This document shows, in pieces, positions 9,013 to 19,877 of a DNA stretch of 64,000 bases. Source of the stretch: Haemophilus parainfluenzae (lineage in GTDB: Bacteria; Pseudomonadota; Gammaproteobacteria; Enterobacterales; Pasteurellaceae). Below the pieces are notes generated by a model. That model was not told where the DNA came from. It saw nothing but the letters and a program-made list of their open reading frames with translations, and made no database searches. Where the stretch lies: contig NZ_QEPO01000001.1 in NCBI RefSeq assembly GCF_003252725.1, positions 473,726 through 537,725 on the forward strand. The letters run 5' to 3'. The translations under genes were made by a program, and so were the position numbers. Each line of letters opens with the position of its first letter. Position 1 is the stretch's first letter.

Positions 9013-9993
9013 ATGCCTTTTTGGTACTCTAATTCAAAGCTAGCTTGGTTACTCCTTCCTTTTTCACTGCTATTTTGGTTGATTAGCCAAATTCGCCGAG
9101 CATTATTTTCCCTGAATATCTTATCCTCTTATAAATCTCCGAAACCGGTCATTATTGTCGGCAATCTTTCTGTTGGTGGAAATGGTAAAACGCCTGTCGT
9201 TGTGTGGCTAGTTGAAGAGTTACAAAAACAAGGATTACGTGTAGGCGTGATTTCTCGTGGCTATGGTAGCCAATCTAAAACCTATCCTTTACTTGTCACA
9301 CCGGAAACAGACCCCGTTCAAGGGGGCGATGAACCTGTTTTAATTGCCAAAAGAACAGGTGTACCCGTGGTGATTTCACCGAATCGTCAACAAGCGATTG
9401 AATTACTTTTGAACACACAGGATTGCGATCTGATTATTTCGGATGATGGATTACAACATTATAAGTTGCAACGTGACATTGAAATTGTGGTGATGGATGC
9501 AGAGCGAGCTTTAGGGAACGGCTTTGTTTTGCCTGCAGGACCTTTGCGTGAATTGCCAAGTCGTTTAAAAAATGTGGACTTTGTGATTACCAATGGAGGA
9601 AAAAATGCTTATTCAGATGCGGTTATGACGCTCGTTCCTCATTATGCGATTAATTTAGTGACAGCTGAAAAACGCTTGTTAAGTGAATTTTCCCAAGGTT
9701 CAGCTATCGCGGGAATTGGTAACCCACAACGTTTTTTTACAATGTTGGAAAATTTAAATATTCGTTTAGAAAATACGAAAGCTTTTCAAGATCATCAACA
9801 TTTCGAGCCGCAATTATTAGAAAAACTCGCTGAAAACCAACCGCTCTTTATGACCGAAAAGGATGCCGTAAAATGCCAAGCTTTTGCTAAAGAGAATTGG
9901 TGGTATGTTCCAGTTGATGCGGAGATTGTTGAGGCTGAAAACCAAGGCCAAAAACTTCCACAATTGTGGGAAAAAATCCGTCATTTAGTTTAA
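9013..9993 (+). CDS. lpxK: Tetraacyldisaccharide 4'-kinase
   Basis: 326 residues. It phosphorylates the lipid A disaccharide at the 4' position at the inner membrane. After an N-terminal hydrophobic anchor (about 10-30) comes the P-loop region [18 protein letters not shown] (about 49-66), then [22 protein letters not shown] (DxxQH metal-binding type) and LPAGPLRE. An in-frame ATG at 8980 was passed over because it sits inside a hairpin; the ATG at 9013 has AGGA nine bases upstream and gives the family N-terminus (MPFWYSNSK). Genes before and after are msbA and the small ycaR, then kdsB. Confidence 0.96.
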   Translation: MPFWYSNSKLAWLLLPFSLLFWLISQIRRALFSLNILSSYKSPKPVIIVGNLSVGGNGKTPVVVWLVEELQKQGLRVGVISRGYGSQSKTYPLLVTPETDPVQGGDEPVLIAKRTGVPVVISPNRQQAIELLLNTQDCDLIISDDGLQHYKLQRDIEIVVMDAERALGNGFVLPAGPLRELPSRLKNVDFVITNGGKNAYSDAVMTLVPHYAINLVTAEKRLLSEFSQGSAIAGIGNPQRFFTMLENLNIRLENTKAFQDHQHFEPQLLEKLAENQPLFMTEKDAVKCQAFAKENWWYVPVDAEIVEAENQGQKLPQLWEKIRHLV

Positions 9994-10010
9994 CTCTATT
10001 CGAGTGAAAT

Positions 10011-10190
10011 ATGTGTGAGAAACTTAATCCTCGATTATTAGAAGTGATTGCTTGCCCGCGATGTTTGGCAAGATTGAAATACGATCAAGAAAATCAACGG
10101 CTCATTTGCCCTTTTGAGCAAGTGGCGTATCCTATTGAAAATGGCGTGCCGGTTTTGTTGGCAGAAAAAGCCGAAAGATTGAAAGAATAA
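10011..10190 (+). CDS. ycaR: Small Trm112-like zinc-ribbon protein YcaR
   Basis: A 59-residue gene, starting MCEKLNPRLLEVIACP and ending KAERLKE. The CPRC pair (about 15-18), RLICPF and the VAYPIENGVPVLL segment match E. coli YcaR (UPF0434, Trm112-like). Trm112 proteins are small partners of methyltransferases in other organisms; the role in this operon is not established. It sits between lpxK and kdsB, as in enterobacteria. Only the first of the usual zinc-ribbon CxxC pairs is complete; the second is reduced to one Cys. Confidence 0.93.
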   Translation: MCEKLNPRLLEVIACPRCLARLKYDQENQRLICPFEQVAYPIENGVPVLLAEKAERLKE

Positions 10191-10199
10191 GGAATGATT

Positions 10200-10958
10200 A
10201 TGTCATTTACAGTTATTATCCCTGCTCGTTTTGCATCGAGCCGCTTACCAGGTAAACCTTTAGCTGATATTGCCGGTAAACCCATGATTCAACATGTTTT
10301 TGAGAAAGCTCAACAATCAGGCGCGAGCCGAGTCATTATTGCCACAGATAACGAACAAGTTGAAAAGGCAGCAAAAGCTTTTGGAGCAGAAGTTTGTATG
10401 ACATCAGAAGCACATAATTCTGGTACTGAGCGTTTAGCGGAAGTGGTCAGTAAGCTTAGTATTGCTGATGATGAAATTATTGTAAACATCCAAGGGGATG
10501 AGCCGCTAATTCCACCTGTTATTGTGAGTCAAGTGGCAGAGAATTTAGCGAAGTTTAACGTGAATATGGCGACACTTGCGGTAAAAATTCACGAAGCGGA
10601 AGAGTTATTTAACCCAAATGCTGTGAAAGTTGTTACGGATAAAGATGGCTACGTTTTATATTTTTCCCGTTCAGTGATTCCTTACGATCGTGATCAATTT
10701 ATGCAATTAGCGGATACTTCAAAGGCGCAACTGGCTGATGCATATCTCCGTCATATTGGTATTTATGCTTATCGTGCAGGCTTTATTAAACAATATGTGC
10801 AATGGGCACCAACGCAGTTAGAAAACTTAGAGAAATTAGAGCAACTCCGTGTATTGTGGTACGGTGAGCGTATTCATGTGGAATTGGCGAAAGAAGTGCC
10901 TGCTGTTGGTGTTGATACGGCTGAAGATTTAGAAAAAGTGCGGTCAATTTTGGCATAG
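10200..10958 (+). CDS. kdsB: 3-deoxy-manno-octulosonate cytidylyltransferase
   Basis: 252 residues. It activates Kdo as CMP-Kdo for the inner core of lipooligosaccharide. The CTP-binding motif [16 protein letters not shown] (about 6-21), [10 protein letters not shown] (about 76-85), [11 protein letters not shown] (about 97-107) and the C-terminal [13 protein letters not shown] are all present. The ATG at 10200 is preferred over the ATG at 10194: AAGGA (10189-10193) touches the latter directly but lies six bases from the former, and it gives the family start [10 protein letters not shown]. An uptake signal falls in the last codons (10937-10945). Confidence 0.97.
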   Translation: MSFTVIIPARFASSRLPGKPLADIAGKPMIQHVFEKAQQSGASRVIIATDNEQVEKAAKAFGAEVCMTSEAHNSGTERLAEVVSKLSIADDEIIVNIQGDEPLIPPVIVSQVAENLAKFNVNMATLAVKIHEAEELFNPNAVKVVTDKDGYVLYFSRSVIPYDRDQFMQLADTSKAQLADAYLRHIGIYAYRAGFIKQYVQWAPTQLENLEKLEQLRVLWYGERIHVELAKEVPAVGVDTAEDLEKVRSILA

Positions 10959-10967
10959 TTTTTACTG

Positions 10968-12794
10968 ATGTTTGATTCCAAGAAGTTTCTCTCAGACGTT
11001 TCTCATGAACCTGGTGTTTATCGTATGTATGACGATAAAGATCAGGTTATTTATGTGGGCAAAGCGAAAGATCTCAAAAAGCGACTTTCCAGCTATTTCC
11101 GCAAAAACTTAAGCAGCAAAAAAACAGAAGCCTTGGTGTCGTCAATTCATCATATAGACACAACCATTACTTCTTCTGAAACTGAAGCGTTATTACTTGA
11201 GCATAACTTTATTAAACTTTATCAGCCTCGTTATAACGTATTATTGCGAGATGATAAATCCTATCCTTTTATTTTACTGACGAAAGAACATCATCCTCGT
11301 ATTACTTCTTATCGCGGAACGAAAAAAATTGCAGGCGAATATTTCGGCCCTTATCCTCATGCGGGGGCAGTGCGTGAAACCTTGTCGTTAATGCAAAAAT
11401 TATTCCCTGTTCGTCAATGTGAAAATTCGGTTTATAACAATCGTTCCCGCCCTTGTTTGCAATATCAAATCGGGCGTTGCTCAGCACCTTGTGTGCCAGG
11501 CTATGTGACTGATGAAGAATATAATCAGCAAGTCGAATTAGCACGACTATTTTTACAAGGAAAAGATCAGCAAGTATTAGATTATCTCATCGGCAAAATG
11601 GAGCAGGCGAGCCGTGATTTAGATTTTGAAGGTGCGGCACGTTATCGTGACCAAATTCAAGCGGTTCGTGCGGTTATCGAAAAACAATTTGTTTCCAATG
11701 AGCGTTTGGACGATATGGATATTATGTCCATTGCGTATCAGCACGGTTTAGCTTGTGTTCAAGTGATGTTTATTCGTCAAGGTAAAGTATTGGGCAATCG
11801 CAGTTATTTTCCGAAAGTACCTGCTAATACTGATTTGTCCGAATTAACGGCGACGTTTGTTGGGCAGTTTTATTTGCAAGGTCATCAGGGAAGAAGTATT
11901 CCTAATAGTATTATTGTGGATCATAAACTAGATGAAAAAGCTGAGCTTGAAGCCCTGTTAACTGAACAAGCAGGTAGAAAAGTAGTGATACAAGAATCCG
12001 CTAAAGGTGATAAAGGTAAATATCTACAACTAGCGCAAATTAATGCCAAAGCAGCTTTAGCAACTCAGCTCAAACAATCTTCTCGAATGCACGAACGTTA
12101 TCAAGCCCTTTGCGAATTGCTCGATATGCCTGAAATTAAACGAATGGAATGTTTTGATATTAGCCATACGATGGGGAATCAAACCGTGGCATCTTGCGTG
12201 GTATTTAATCAAGAAGGTCCACTGAAATCAGATTATCGCCGTTTTAATATTGAAGGCATTACAGGTGGTGATGACTATGCAGCGATGGAGCAAGCCTTAA
12301 AGAAACGTTACGACCGCGATCTTGATGAAGATAAAATTCCCGATATTATTTTTATTGATGGTGGTAAAGGGCAGCTTAATCGTGCCTTAGAGGTTTTTCA
12401 TCACCTCAACGTAAAATGGGATAAAAATCGACCGCACTTAATTGGTGTGGCAAAAGGTGTAGATCGTCGAGCGGGACAAGAAGTGTTGATTATCAGCAAA
12501 CAAGATCGTGAGATTCATTTGCCGGATGATAGCCTTGCACTACATTTAATCCAACATATTCGAGATGAAAGCCATAATCATGCGATTAACGGTCATCGTC
12601 AAAAACGCCAAAAAGCCTTTACCCAAAGTGGATTGGAAACTATTGAAGGGGTAGGCGCTAAACGACGTCAAGCCTTGTTGAAATATTTAGGTGGATTGCA
12701 AGGTGTCAAAAATGCCACATTGGATGAAATCGCCTCTGTACCCGGTATTTCTAAAGCCTTAGCCGAAAAGATTTTCGAGACCTTAAAAAGTTAG
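10968..12794 (+). CDS. uvrC: Excinuclease ABC subunit C
   Basis: 608 residues, normal for UvrC, which makes both incisions in nucleotide excision repair. The GIY-YIG nuclease domain starts at [19 protein letters not shown] (about 16-34). A cysteine segment ([13 protein letters not shown], about 162-174) follows, then the UVR domain (about 200-240), the RNase H-like nuclease with [10 protein letters not shown] and [10 protein letters not shown], and a C-terminal helix-hairpin-helix pair (about 560-608). It lies nine bases after kdsB. Confidence 0.97.
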   Translation: MFDSKKFLSDVSHEPGVYRMYDDKDQVIYVGKAKDLKKRLSSYFRKNLSSKKTEALVSSIHHIDTTITSSETEALLLEHNFIKLYQPRYNVLLRDDKSYPFILLTKEHHPRITSYRGTKKIAGEYFGPYPHAGAVRETLSLMQKLFPVRQCENSVYNNRSRPCLQYQIGRCSAPCVPGYVTDEEYNQQVELARLFLQGKDQQVLDYLIGKMEQASRDLDFEGAARYRDQIQAVRAVIEKQFVSNERLDDMDIMSIAYQHGLACVQVMFIRQGKVLGNRSYFPKVPANTDLSELTATFVGQFYLQGHQGRSIPNSIIVDHKLDEKAELEALLTEQAGRKVVIQESAKGDKGKYLQLAQINAKAALATQLKQSSRMHERYQALCELLDMPEIKRMECFDISHTMGNQTVASCVVFNQEGPLKSDYRRFNIEGITGGDDYAAMEQALKKRYDRDLDEDKIPDIIFIDGGKGQLNRALEVFHHLNVKWDKNRPHLIGVAKGVDRRAGQEVLIISKQDREIHLPDDSLALHLIQHIRDESHNHAINGHRQKRQKAFTQSGLETIEGVGAKRRQALLKYLGGLQGVKNATLDEIASVPGISKALAEKIFETLKS

Positions 12795-12863
12795 GAAAAA
12801 TCTTGATTTTCTACACGAACTGTCTATTATTTCAACCTTTCGGATTTTATATAGGAACATATT

Positions 12864-13583
12864 ATGTTTGAATGGCTTGTTGATCCTGAAGCATGGATTT
12901 CATTGCTCACATTGACCGCACTTGAAATCGTCTTGGGTATCGATAACATTATTTTTATTAGTATTTTAGTGGGACGTTTACCTGCGAATCAACGTCAATC
13001 TGGTCGTATTATCGGCCTTGGATTAGCGATGATTACCCGTATTTTACTTCTTGTTTCCCTTTCTTGGATGATGAAATTAACGGAGCCACTATTCACTTTG
13101 GTTGGTCAGGAAATTTCGGGTCGCGATTTGATTTTATTCCTTGGGGGCTTATTCCTAATTGTGAAAAGTACAGGTGAAATTAAAGAGGCGATGCATCCTG
13201 AAGCACATCATGAAGAAGAGAATAACAAGAAGAAAGTCAGTTATTTGGGTGTATTAATCCAAATTGCGATTTTAGATATCGTATTTTCTTTAGACTCAGT
13301 AATTACCGCGGTAGGGATGGCAAACCACCTTCCAGTGATGATTTTGGCAATTATGATTGCAGTAGGTGTGATGATGTTTGCAGCGAAACCAATTGGTAAT
13401 TTTGTTGATACCCATCCGACATTGAAGATTTTAGCCTTAGCATTCTTAATTTTAGTTGGAGTAAGTTTAATTGCTGAAAGTTTGGATATTCATATTCCAA
13501 AAGGCTACATTTACTTTGCAATGGGCTTCTCAACAGTAGTTGAAATGCTCAACATCAAAATGCGAAAATCACTTGGTCATTAA
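12864..13583 (+). CDS. ygdQ: TerC-family integral membrane protein (YgdQ-like)
   Basis: 239 residues of mostly membrane helices. It has the two internally repeated TerC signatures, EIVLGIDNIIFI (about 21-32) and DIVFSLDSVITAVGM (about 138-152), each with an acidic residue inside a helix, and closely resembles E. coli YgdQ from end to end. Members are linked to metal ion (manganese or tellurite) homeostasis, but YgdQ itself has no firm function. A strong terminator follows immediately, so it is the last gene of the rightward block. The start has an AGGAAC sequence seven bases upstream. Confidence 0.88.
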   Translation: MFEWLVDPEAWISLLTLTALEIVLGIDNIIFISILVGRLPANQRQSGRIIGLGLAMITRILLLVSLSWMMKLTEPLFTLVGQEISGRDLILFLGGLFLIVKSTGEIKEAMHPEAHHEEENNKKKVSYLGVLIQIAILDIVFSLDSVITAVGMANHLPVMILAIMIAVGVMMFAAKPIGNFVDTHPTLKILALAFLILVGVSLIAESLDIHIPKGYIYFAMGFSTVVEMLNIKMRKSLGH

Positions 13584-13590
13584 ATCATAT

Positions 13591-13623
13591 AAAAAGGCGG
13601 AACAATGTGTTCCGCCTTTTTTT
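13591..13623. terminator. Bidirectional terminator between the TerC gene and hitC
   Basis: GGCGGAACA (13596-13604) and TGTTCCGCC (13608-13616) form a perfect nine-base stem around ATG. It is preceded by five A and followed by eight T, so it serves both converging genes. Confidence 0.92.
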
Positions 13624-14674
13624 AGTCATTATAGAATACCCCTTTCCCATACAAATACATGGTGACTTGTTCGTCAGTATGGTATTCGTTGATGAGATCT
13701 TCATTGATATTCAATTCATAACCGCAAACATCAATACAAATATTGATAGCTCGTCCTCTTGATTCAATTCGCTTAATCTCACCTTTAAAAGAAGCGGTCG
13801 GGTCTTGGATTTTTTTCGCAAGAGAGAATTGCTCAGGGCGGAATAACACTTTCCCTTGCGTATGGCCATTTCCTTTATTTTCGATGGCAATTTCACCTAA
13901 TTGACAGGTCGCGATGCTATCGTTTTTTAATGTTGCAGGAAGAATAATGCTGTCCCCAATAAATTTAGCAATAGACAAATACTGAGGTGACCAATAGAGC
14001 GTTTTAGGTGTCGCAATTTGGAGAATTTTCCCTTCTTGAATCACTGCGATTTTGTCAGCATGACATAGTGCTTCATCGCGATCATGGGTTACAAATACGG
14101 CAGAGGAACCACTTTCTCTTAATACTTGTAACATATCGTAACGAATTTGATTTCTTAGATGTTCATCTAACGCACTAAATGGCTCATCAAACAGGATTAA
14201 CTCAGGGCTTGGTGCAAGTGCTCGAGCAAGTGCAACACGTTGCTGTTGACCACCAGAAAGCTGATGAGGGAAACGGTCCGCTAAGCTGCTAATACCCGTG
14301 AGTTTCATCACTTCTTCGATGCGTTGTTTTTCCTCTTCCGTTTTCCCTTTGCCATCGCCTAAGCCATAAGCAATATTGCGGTAAACATTTAAATGAGGAA
14401 ATAGCACGCCTTCTTGTACCACATAGCCTAATTTGCGTTGCTGGGTCGGCACATTGAGATTTTCTTTAAAAATAGGTTGATTCTTTAACCAAATCTCACC
14501 GCTTGTTGGTTGTTCAAAACCAGCAATACTACGCAATAAGGTGGTTTTTCCACAACCAGATGCGCCAAGAAGAAATAGAATTTCACCTTTCTCTAATTGC
14601 AGAGAGATATTGTGTAAAACCTGTTGCCCATTAAAGGATTTATTCAAATTTTTAATGTCGAGTAATGTTGTCAT
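13622..14674 (-). CDS. hitC: Ferric iron ABC transporter ATP-binding protein
   Basis: 350 residues. It powers import of Fe3+ delivered by HitA through HitB. Walker A GASGCGKTTLLR (about 37-48), the signature [15 protein letters not shown] (about 138-152), Walker B LILFDEPFSALD and the switch THDRDEAL are intact. The C-terminal 110 residues form the regulatory/TOBE-like extension typical of FbpC/HitC. It starts 13 bases after hitB and is the last gene of the leftward hitABC operon, the same order as in H. influenzae. Confidence 0.93.
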   Translation of the reverse strand: MTTLLDIKNLNKSFNGQQVLHNISLQLEKGEILFLLGASGCGKTTLLRSIAGFEQPTSGEIWLKNQPIFKENLNVPTQQRKLGYVVQEGVLFPHLNVYRNIAYGLGDGKGKTEEEKQRIEEVMKLTGISSLADRFPHQLSGGQQQRVALARALAPSPELILFDEPFSALDEHLRNQIRYDMLQVLRESGSSAVFVTHDRDEALCHADKIAVIQEGKILQIATPKTLYWSPQYLSIAKFIGDSIILPATLKNDSIATCQLGEIAIENKGNGHTQGKVLFRPEQFSLAKKIQDPTASFKGEIKRIESRGRAINICIDVCGYELNINEDLINEYHTDEQVTMYLYGKGVFYND

Positions 14675-14687
14675 TTTTATCTTCTCG

Positions 14688-16208
14688 TTATTTAAAACCG
14701 TATCGTTTCAGTAAAAATACAGGAATCCCTGAAAATAGCACTAACATAATGGCATAAGGCGTTGCAGCCGCATATTGTGCATCAGAGGTGTATTCCCACA
14801 CCGCAGTTGAAAGCGTTTTAATGTCATTAGGGGTCAGTAATAAGGTTGCGGTGAGCTCTTTCATTAAGTTTAAAAATACTAAAGCAAAGGCAGCCGCAAT
14901 CCCCGGTAACATAGCTGGAATGACTAAGGTACGGAAAATATAAAAGTTGCTACGGCCTAAGCTTTGCCCTACCTTTTCAATGTTACTAGACATTTGTTCA
15001 AGCGAGCTACGCAAGGTCGTTTGCGCCATTGGAAGATAAAGCATAAAGTAGGCAACGATAACCATGGCAAAGGTTTGATAAAGGGAATAGGCATAGTTGA
15101 TGGTAAAGAAGACCAATGATAATGCGATAACAAGCCCTGGCACAGCGTGAAGTAGATAAGGGATTCGATCAAGCCAAATCGTCAATTTACTGCGATAGCG
15201 TACCGCAGCCCATACCAATGGTAGTGCACAAATAACGGTAAGTGTTGCACCCAGTGTTGATATAGTCAGTGAATTTGTGAAGGCGGTAAAAAATTCCCCA
15301 AAATCGACCGCACCTTCAATGGAACTTCCCACGGTTAGCCAATAAATCAGCATAGTAATCGGCACACCAATACTGAGCACAAAAATGGTCGTGAAAAAGC
15401 TTACGACTAAAATTTGTTTTCCTGCTGAGAGGGTTTTCAATGGATACGGACGTATTACGCCTTTGCCGCTTTGATAGAGTGTTTGTGTGCCTCTAAAACG
15501 AATTTCCCCCATCACAACAAAGATACAGATCACCATTAACACACCAGAAAGTAAGGCGGCGGTGTTGTTATTAAAGGCCATTTCATATTCTTGGAAAATT
15601 GCCGTAGTGAAGGTTTGGTAATTTAAAATAGACACGGCGCCAAAGTCTACCAACATATGAAGCGCAATTAATAATACGCTGCTACCGATGGCGGGTTTGA
15701 GTTGTGGAAAAATCGCATGCCAAAATGTGTAAGCATGGCTTTTCGCCAATGAAAGGCTCACTTCTTCTAAAGAGCGGTCGAGTCTTTTTAAGGTCGCCGC
15801 GACAGGGAGATAAGCAAGCGGGAAAGAACTCAGCGTCATAATGCCGATGGTTCCCCAGAAGCCTTCCACTCTGAAGGTAAGACTGATCCACGTAAAACAA
15901 CTGACAAAAGCCGGAATACAAAGAGGGAGCGTCATCGCAACTTGGAAAAAGCCTTTTCCCCAAAAGCGATAACGTTCTAATAAAAATGCACATAGTGTGC
16001 CGAGAATAATGGCGAAAAGCGTGACAAATATCATTAAAAGTAGGGTATTACTGAGCAATTCCCACATTCTTGGGCGCCAAAGTAATTCAATGCTACGAGC
16101 CAATCCGACATCTGCAGCACGCTCAATAACATATAAAAAAGGTAATAATAATGGCAAACTAATCAGCACGATTAAGGCTATAAGCCAGCGAGGTGGGCGA
16201 TTAGACAC
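14688..16208 (-). CDS. hitB: Ferric iron ABC transporter permease
   Basis: 506 residues, two fused permease halves of about 250 residues each, as in FbpB/HitB. The EAA-type loops that contact the ATPase are visible as SLEEVSLSLAKSHAYTFWHA (about 141-160) and IEKVGQSLGRSNFYIF (about 408-423). Many hydrophobic helices place it in the inner membrane. It lies between hitA and hitC. A hairpin in the hitA-hitB gap probably makes its mRNA scarcer than that of hitA. Confidence 0.93.
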   Translation of the reverse strand: MSNRPPRWLIALIVLISLPLLLPFLYVIERAADVGLARSIELLWRPRMWELLSNTLLLMIFVTLFAIILGTLCAFLLERYRFWGKGFFQVAMTLPLCIPAFVSCFTWISLTFRVEGFWGTIGIMTLSSFPLAYLPVAATLKRLDRSLEEVSLSLAKSHAYTFWHAIFPQLKPAIGSSVLLIALHMLVDFGAVSILNYQTFTTAIFQEYEMAFNNNTAALLSGVLMVICIFVVMGEIRFRGTQTLYQSGKGVIRPYPLKTLSAGKQILVVSFFTTIFVLSIGVPITMLIYWLTVGSSIEGAVDFGEFFTAFTNSLTISTLGATLTVICALPLVWAAVRYRSKLTIWLDRIPYLLHAVPGLVIALSLVFFTINYAYSLYQTFAMVIVAYFMLYLPMAQTTLRSSLEQMSSNIEKVGQSLGRSNFYIFRTLVIPAMLPGIAAAFALVFLNLMKELTATLLLTPNDIKTLSTAVWEYTSDAQYAAATPYAIMLVLFSGIPVFLLKRYGFK

Positions 16209-16259
16209 AGAAAAATCCTTTAAAATATCAGTATAGAGTAAGTTGAGTAAATAACAGAA

Positions 16260-16278
16260 GGGCGTGTATTACACGCCC
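16260..16278 (-). terminator. Intercistronic hairpin between hitA and hitB
   Basis: GGGCGTGT and ACACGCCC pair perfectly around a three-base loop (16260-16278). There is no long T-run on the minus strand, so partial termination or protection of the hitA 3' end is likelier than a full stop. Confidence 0.7.
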
Positions 16279-16300
16279 TATATTGCATAGCAAATTAAAC

Positions 16301-17314
<1,014 letters not shown>

Positions 17315-17377
17315 TTATCGGGCAAATCGCCCATTTTCTGAAAATAAAATTTGTCTCATTCTAATATATTCAAAAGA

Positions 17378-17396
17378 GATAATGCAAATAATTCTC
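17378..17396 (-). promoter_or_regulatory. Fur box upstream of hitABC
   Basis: GATAATGCAAATAATTCTC matches the 19-base Fur consensus GATAATGATAATCATTATC at 15 of 19 positions by my count. It lies in the 206-base gap between divergent hitA and gshF, nearer hitA, and should repress hitABC when iron is plentiful. Confidence 0.75.
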
Positions 17397-17505
17397 AGAT
17401 ATTTTTCTCTTATATCAAAATTTCATATCCCATTCTATTTTTTTACTTCGTCCTATGTTGATTTTTCTCCATAATGTCTAGTAGAAATTTCTAATAAGGA
17501 CGGAT

Positions 17506-19779
17506 ATGAATATTCAGCAAATCATTAAACAATATCACCTAGAGCTCTTATTTCAGCAAGGGTCATTTGGGATTGAAAAGGAAAGTCAACGGGTGCATGC
17601 GGATGGTTCAATAGTGACATCATTGCACCCCAAAGCCTTTGGTAATCGTCGTTTCCACCCTTACATTCAAACAGATTTTGCAGAAAGTCAGTTGGAATTG
17701 GTGACTCCTCCGATGAAGAAATTAGAGGATACATTACGGTGGCTTTCAGCTATTCATGAAGTGACTTTGCGTACATTACCAGAGGATGAATTTATTTTTC
17801 CTTTTAGTATGCCTGCAGGGTTACCGCCAGAAGAACACATTAAGGTTGCACAATTAGATAATCAGGAAGATGTGGCTTATCGAGAGCATTTAGTCCAGTC
17901 TTACGGTAAATATAAGCAAATGGTCAGTGGTATTCATTACAATTTTCAAATTGACCCTAAGTTTATTGATGCCTTATTTCATGCACAAAATGAAACACAA
18001 AGTGCGGTTGATTTTCAAAATAATTTTTACCTAAAAATAGCGAAGAACTTCTTACGCTATCAATGGATTTTACTTTACTTGTTTTCTGCAACACCGACGG
18101 TAGAGGAAAAATATTTCAGAGGCAATTCACCCCTTAAACCGCATCAGTATGTGCGGAGTTTACGTTCAGGGAAATATGGTTATGTGAATGATCCGAAGAT
18201 CCACGTCTCTTATGACAGTTTGCAAGAGTATGTTGAGACGTTAGAACACTGGGTGAAATCAGGTGATTTGATTGCGGAAAAAGAGTTTTACTCGAGTGTA
18301 CGTTTGCGTGGTGCTAAAAAAGCGCGAGATTTACTTGAAAAAGGAATTCAATATTTAGAATTTCGTTTGTTTGATCTCAATCCGTTTGCACCTTATGGAA
18401 TGGAACTCGCTGATGCAAAATTCATTCACTATTTTATTTTGTTAATGGCATGGCTTAATGATACCGCTGATCAAGAAGGCGTAAAATTAGGTAAAGCACG
18501 TCTTGCTGAAGTCGCATGGGAAGACCCAAGAGAGCAAAGTGTTTATGCGGTAGAAGGCGAATTAGTCCTCCTTGAAATGCTCAAGATGCTTGAACAACTT
18601 AATGTGAGTGATGAGATTAAAACGATTGTTAAAGACAAATTAGGGCAATTTGCGGATCCAAACCAAACGCTTTGTGCGAAAGTAGTCGCGGCAATTGAAC
18701 AGGTTGGCAGTTACCAACAGTTAGGGGCGGATATCGCGCAATCCAATAAAGCAAAAGCCTTTGAACGTTTTTATGCATTAAGTGCGTTTGATAATATGGA
18801 ACTGTCCACACAGGCGTTATTGTTTGATGCAATTCAAAAAGGATTAAAGATTGAGATTTTAGATGAACGCGATCAATTTATCAGTCTTCAATTTGGCGAT
18901 CATTTGGAATATGTCAAAAACGGTAATATGACTTCTCACGATAGCTATATTTCTCCACTCATTATGGAAAATAAAGTGGTGACGAAGAAAGTGTTAGCGA
19001 AAGCAGGATTTAATGTACCGCAAAGCATCGAGTTTACCGATGTGAAAAGTGCGGTCGAAAATTTCCCACTTTTTGAGAATCGAGCTGTCGTGATTAAGCC
19101 AAAATCAACGAATTTTGGTTTAGGGATCAGTATTTTCCAGCAAGGTGTAACGGATCGAGATGATTTTGCAAAAGCAGTAGAAATTGCTTTCCGTGAAGAT
19201 AAAGAGATCATGGTTGAAGATTATCTACTTGGCACTGAATATCGTTTCTTTGTGCTGGGTGATCAAACGTTAGCCGTCTTATTACGTGTTCCAGCAAATG
19301 TCATTGGAGATGGCGTACATACCGTTGCTGAATTAGTTGCCGCTAAAAATGATCATCCTTTACGGGGCGATGGCAGTCGTACGCCATTGAAAAAAATAGC
19401 ATTGGGGGATATTGAGCAGTTGCAGCTTAAGGAGCAAGGATTAACCGTGAATTCTATTCCTGCAAAAGAGCAACTTGTTCAATTACGTGCGAATTCTAAT
19501 ATTAGTACAGGCGGTGATTCTATTGATATGACGGATGAAATGCATGCCAGTTACAAAGAAATTGCGGTAGGGATTAGCAAGGCAATGGGGGCGGCAGTTT
19601 GTGGTGTAGATTTAATTATTCCTGATTTGAAACAGCCGGCAGAACCGAGTTTACATTCGTGGGGTGTGATTGAGGCAAACTTTAATCCTATGATGATGAT
19701 GCATATTTTCCCATTTAGTGGACAATCTCGACGATTGACAATGAATGTGATTAAGATGCTTTTCCCAGAATTGCCTTAA
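17506..19779 (+). CDS. gshF: Bifunctional glutamate-cysteine ligase / glutathione synthetase
   Basis: 757 residues, the typical length of fused GshF. Residues 1 to about 430 are a GshA-type ligase (GIEKESQRV, QTDFAESQLELVTPP, LEFRLFDLNPFAPYG). Residues about 490-757 are an ATP-grasp domain (VIKPKSTNFGLGISIFQ, VEDYLLGTEYRFFVLG, EANFNPMMMMHIFPFSG) that adds glycine. One protein therefore makes glutathione from Glu, Cys and Gly in the cytoplasm. AAGGAC lies five bases before the ATG. It is divergent from hitA and followed by its own terminator, so it is a single-gene unit. Pasteurella multocida has a gene of this type; I recall that H. influenzae imports glutathione instead. Confidence 0.95.
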   Translation: MNIQQIIKQYHLELLFQQGSFGIEKESQRVHADGSIVTSLHPKAFGNRRFHPYIQTDFAESQLELVTPPMKKLEDTLRWLSAIHEVTLRTLPEDEFIFPFSMPAGLPPEEHIKVAQLDNQEDVAYREHLVQSYGKYKQMVSGIHYNFQIDPKFIDALFHAQNETQSAVDFQNNFYLKIAKNFLRYQWILLYLFSATPTVEEKYFRGNSPLKPHQYVRSLRSGKYGYVNDPKIHVSYDSLQEYVETLEHWVKSGDLIAEKEFYSSVRLRGAKKARDLLEKGIQYLEFRLFDLNPFAPYGMELADAKFIHYFILLMAWLNDTADQEGVKLGKARLAEVAWEDPREQSVYAVEGELVLLEMLKMLEQLNVSDEIKTIVKDKLGQFADPNQTLCAKVVAAIEQVGSYQQLGADIAQSNKAKAFERFYALSAFDNMELSTQALLFDAIQKGLKIEILDERDQFISLQFGDHLEYVKNGNMTSHDSYISPLIMENKVVTKKVLAKAGFNVPQSIEFTDVKSAVENFPLFENRAVVIKPKSTNFGLGISIFQQGVTDRDDFAKAVEIAFREDKEIMVEDYLLGTEYRFFVLGDQTLAVLLRVPANVIGDGVHTVAELVAAKNDHPLRGDGSRTPLKKIALGDIEQLQLKEQGLTVNSIPAKEQLVQLRANSNISTGGDSIDMTDEMHASYKEIAVGISKAMGAAVCGVDLIIPDLKQPAEPSLHSWGVIEANFNPMMMMHIFPFSGQSRRLTMNVIKMLFPELP

Positions 19780-19788
19780 TTTGGTTAT

Positions 19789-19818
19789 CGGGCTTCATCA
19801 GCTGGTGAAGCCCGTTTT
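19789..19818 (+). terminator. Terminator after gshF
   Basis: CGGGCTTCA (19789-19797) pairs with TGAAGCCCG (19806-19814) around an eight-base loop, followed by TTTT. Confidence 0.85.
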
Positions 19819-19877
19819 ACATTCATCGTAATTAGGCTAAAATGGAAACAGTATTCACAATTCTAAAATGAAATTTA

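Noticed and set aside
8980..9993. lpxK start at ATG 8980
   Set aside because: It lies in a hairpin with no ribosome site; ATG 9013 gives the family N-terminus and has AGGA upstream.
10194..10958. kdsB start at ATG 10194
   Set aside because: The Shine-Dalgarno abuts it directly; ATG 10200 is correctly spaced and matches the family start [10 protein letters not shown].
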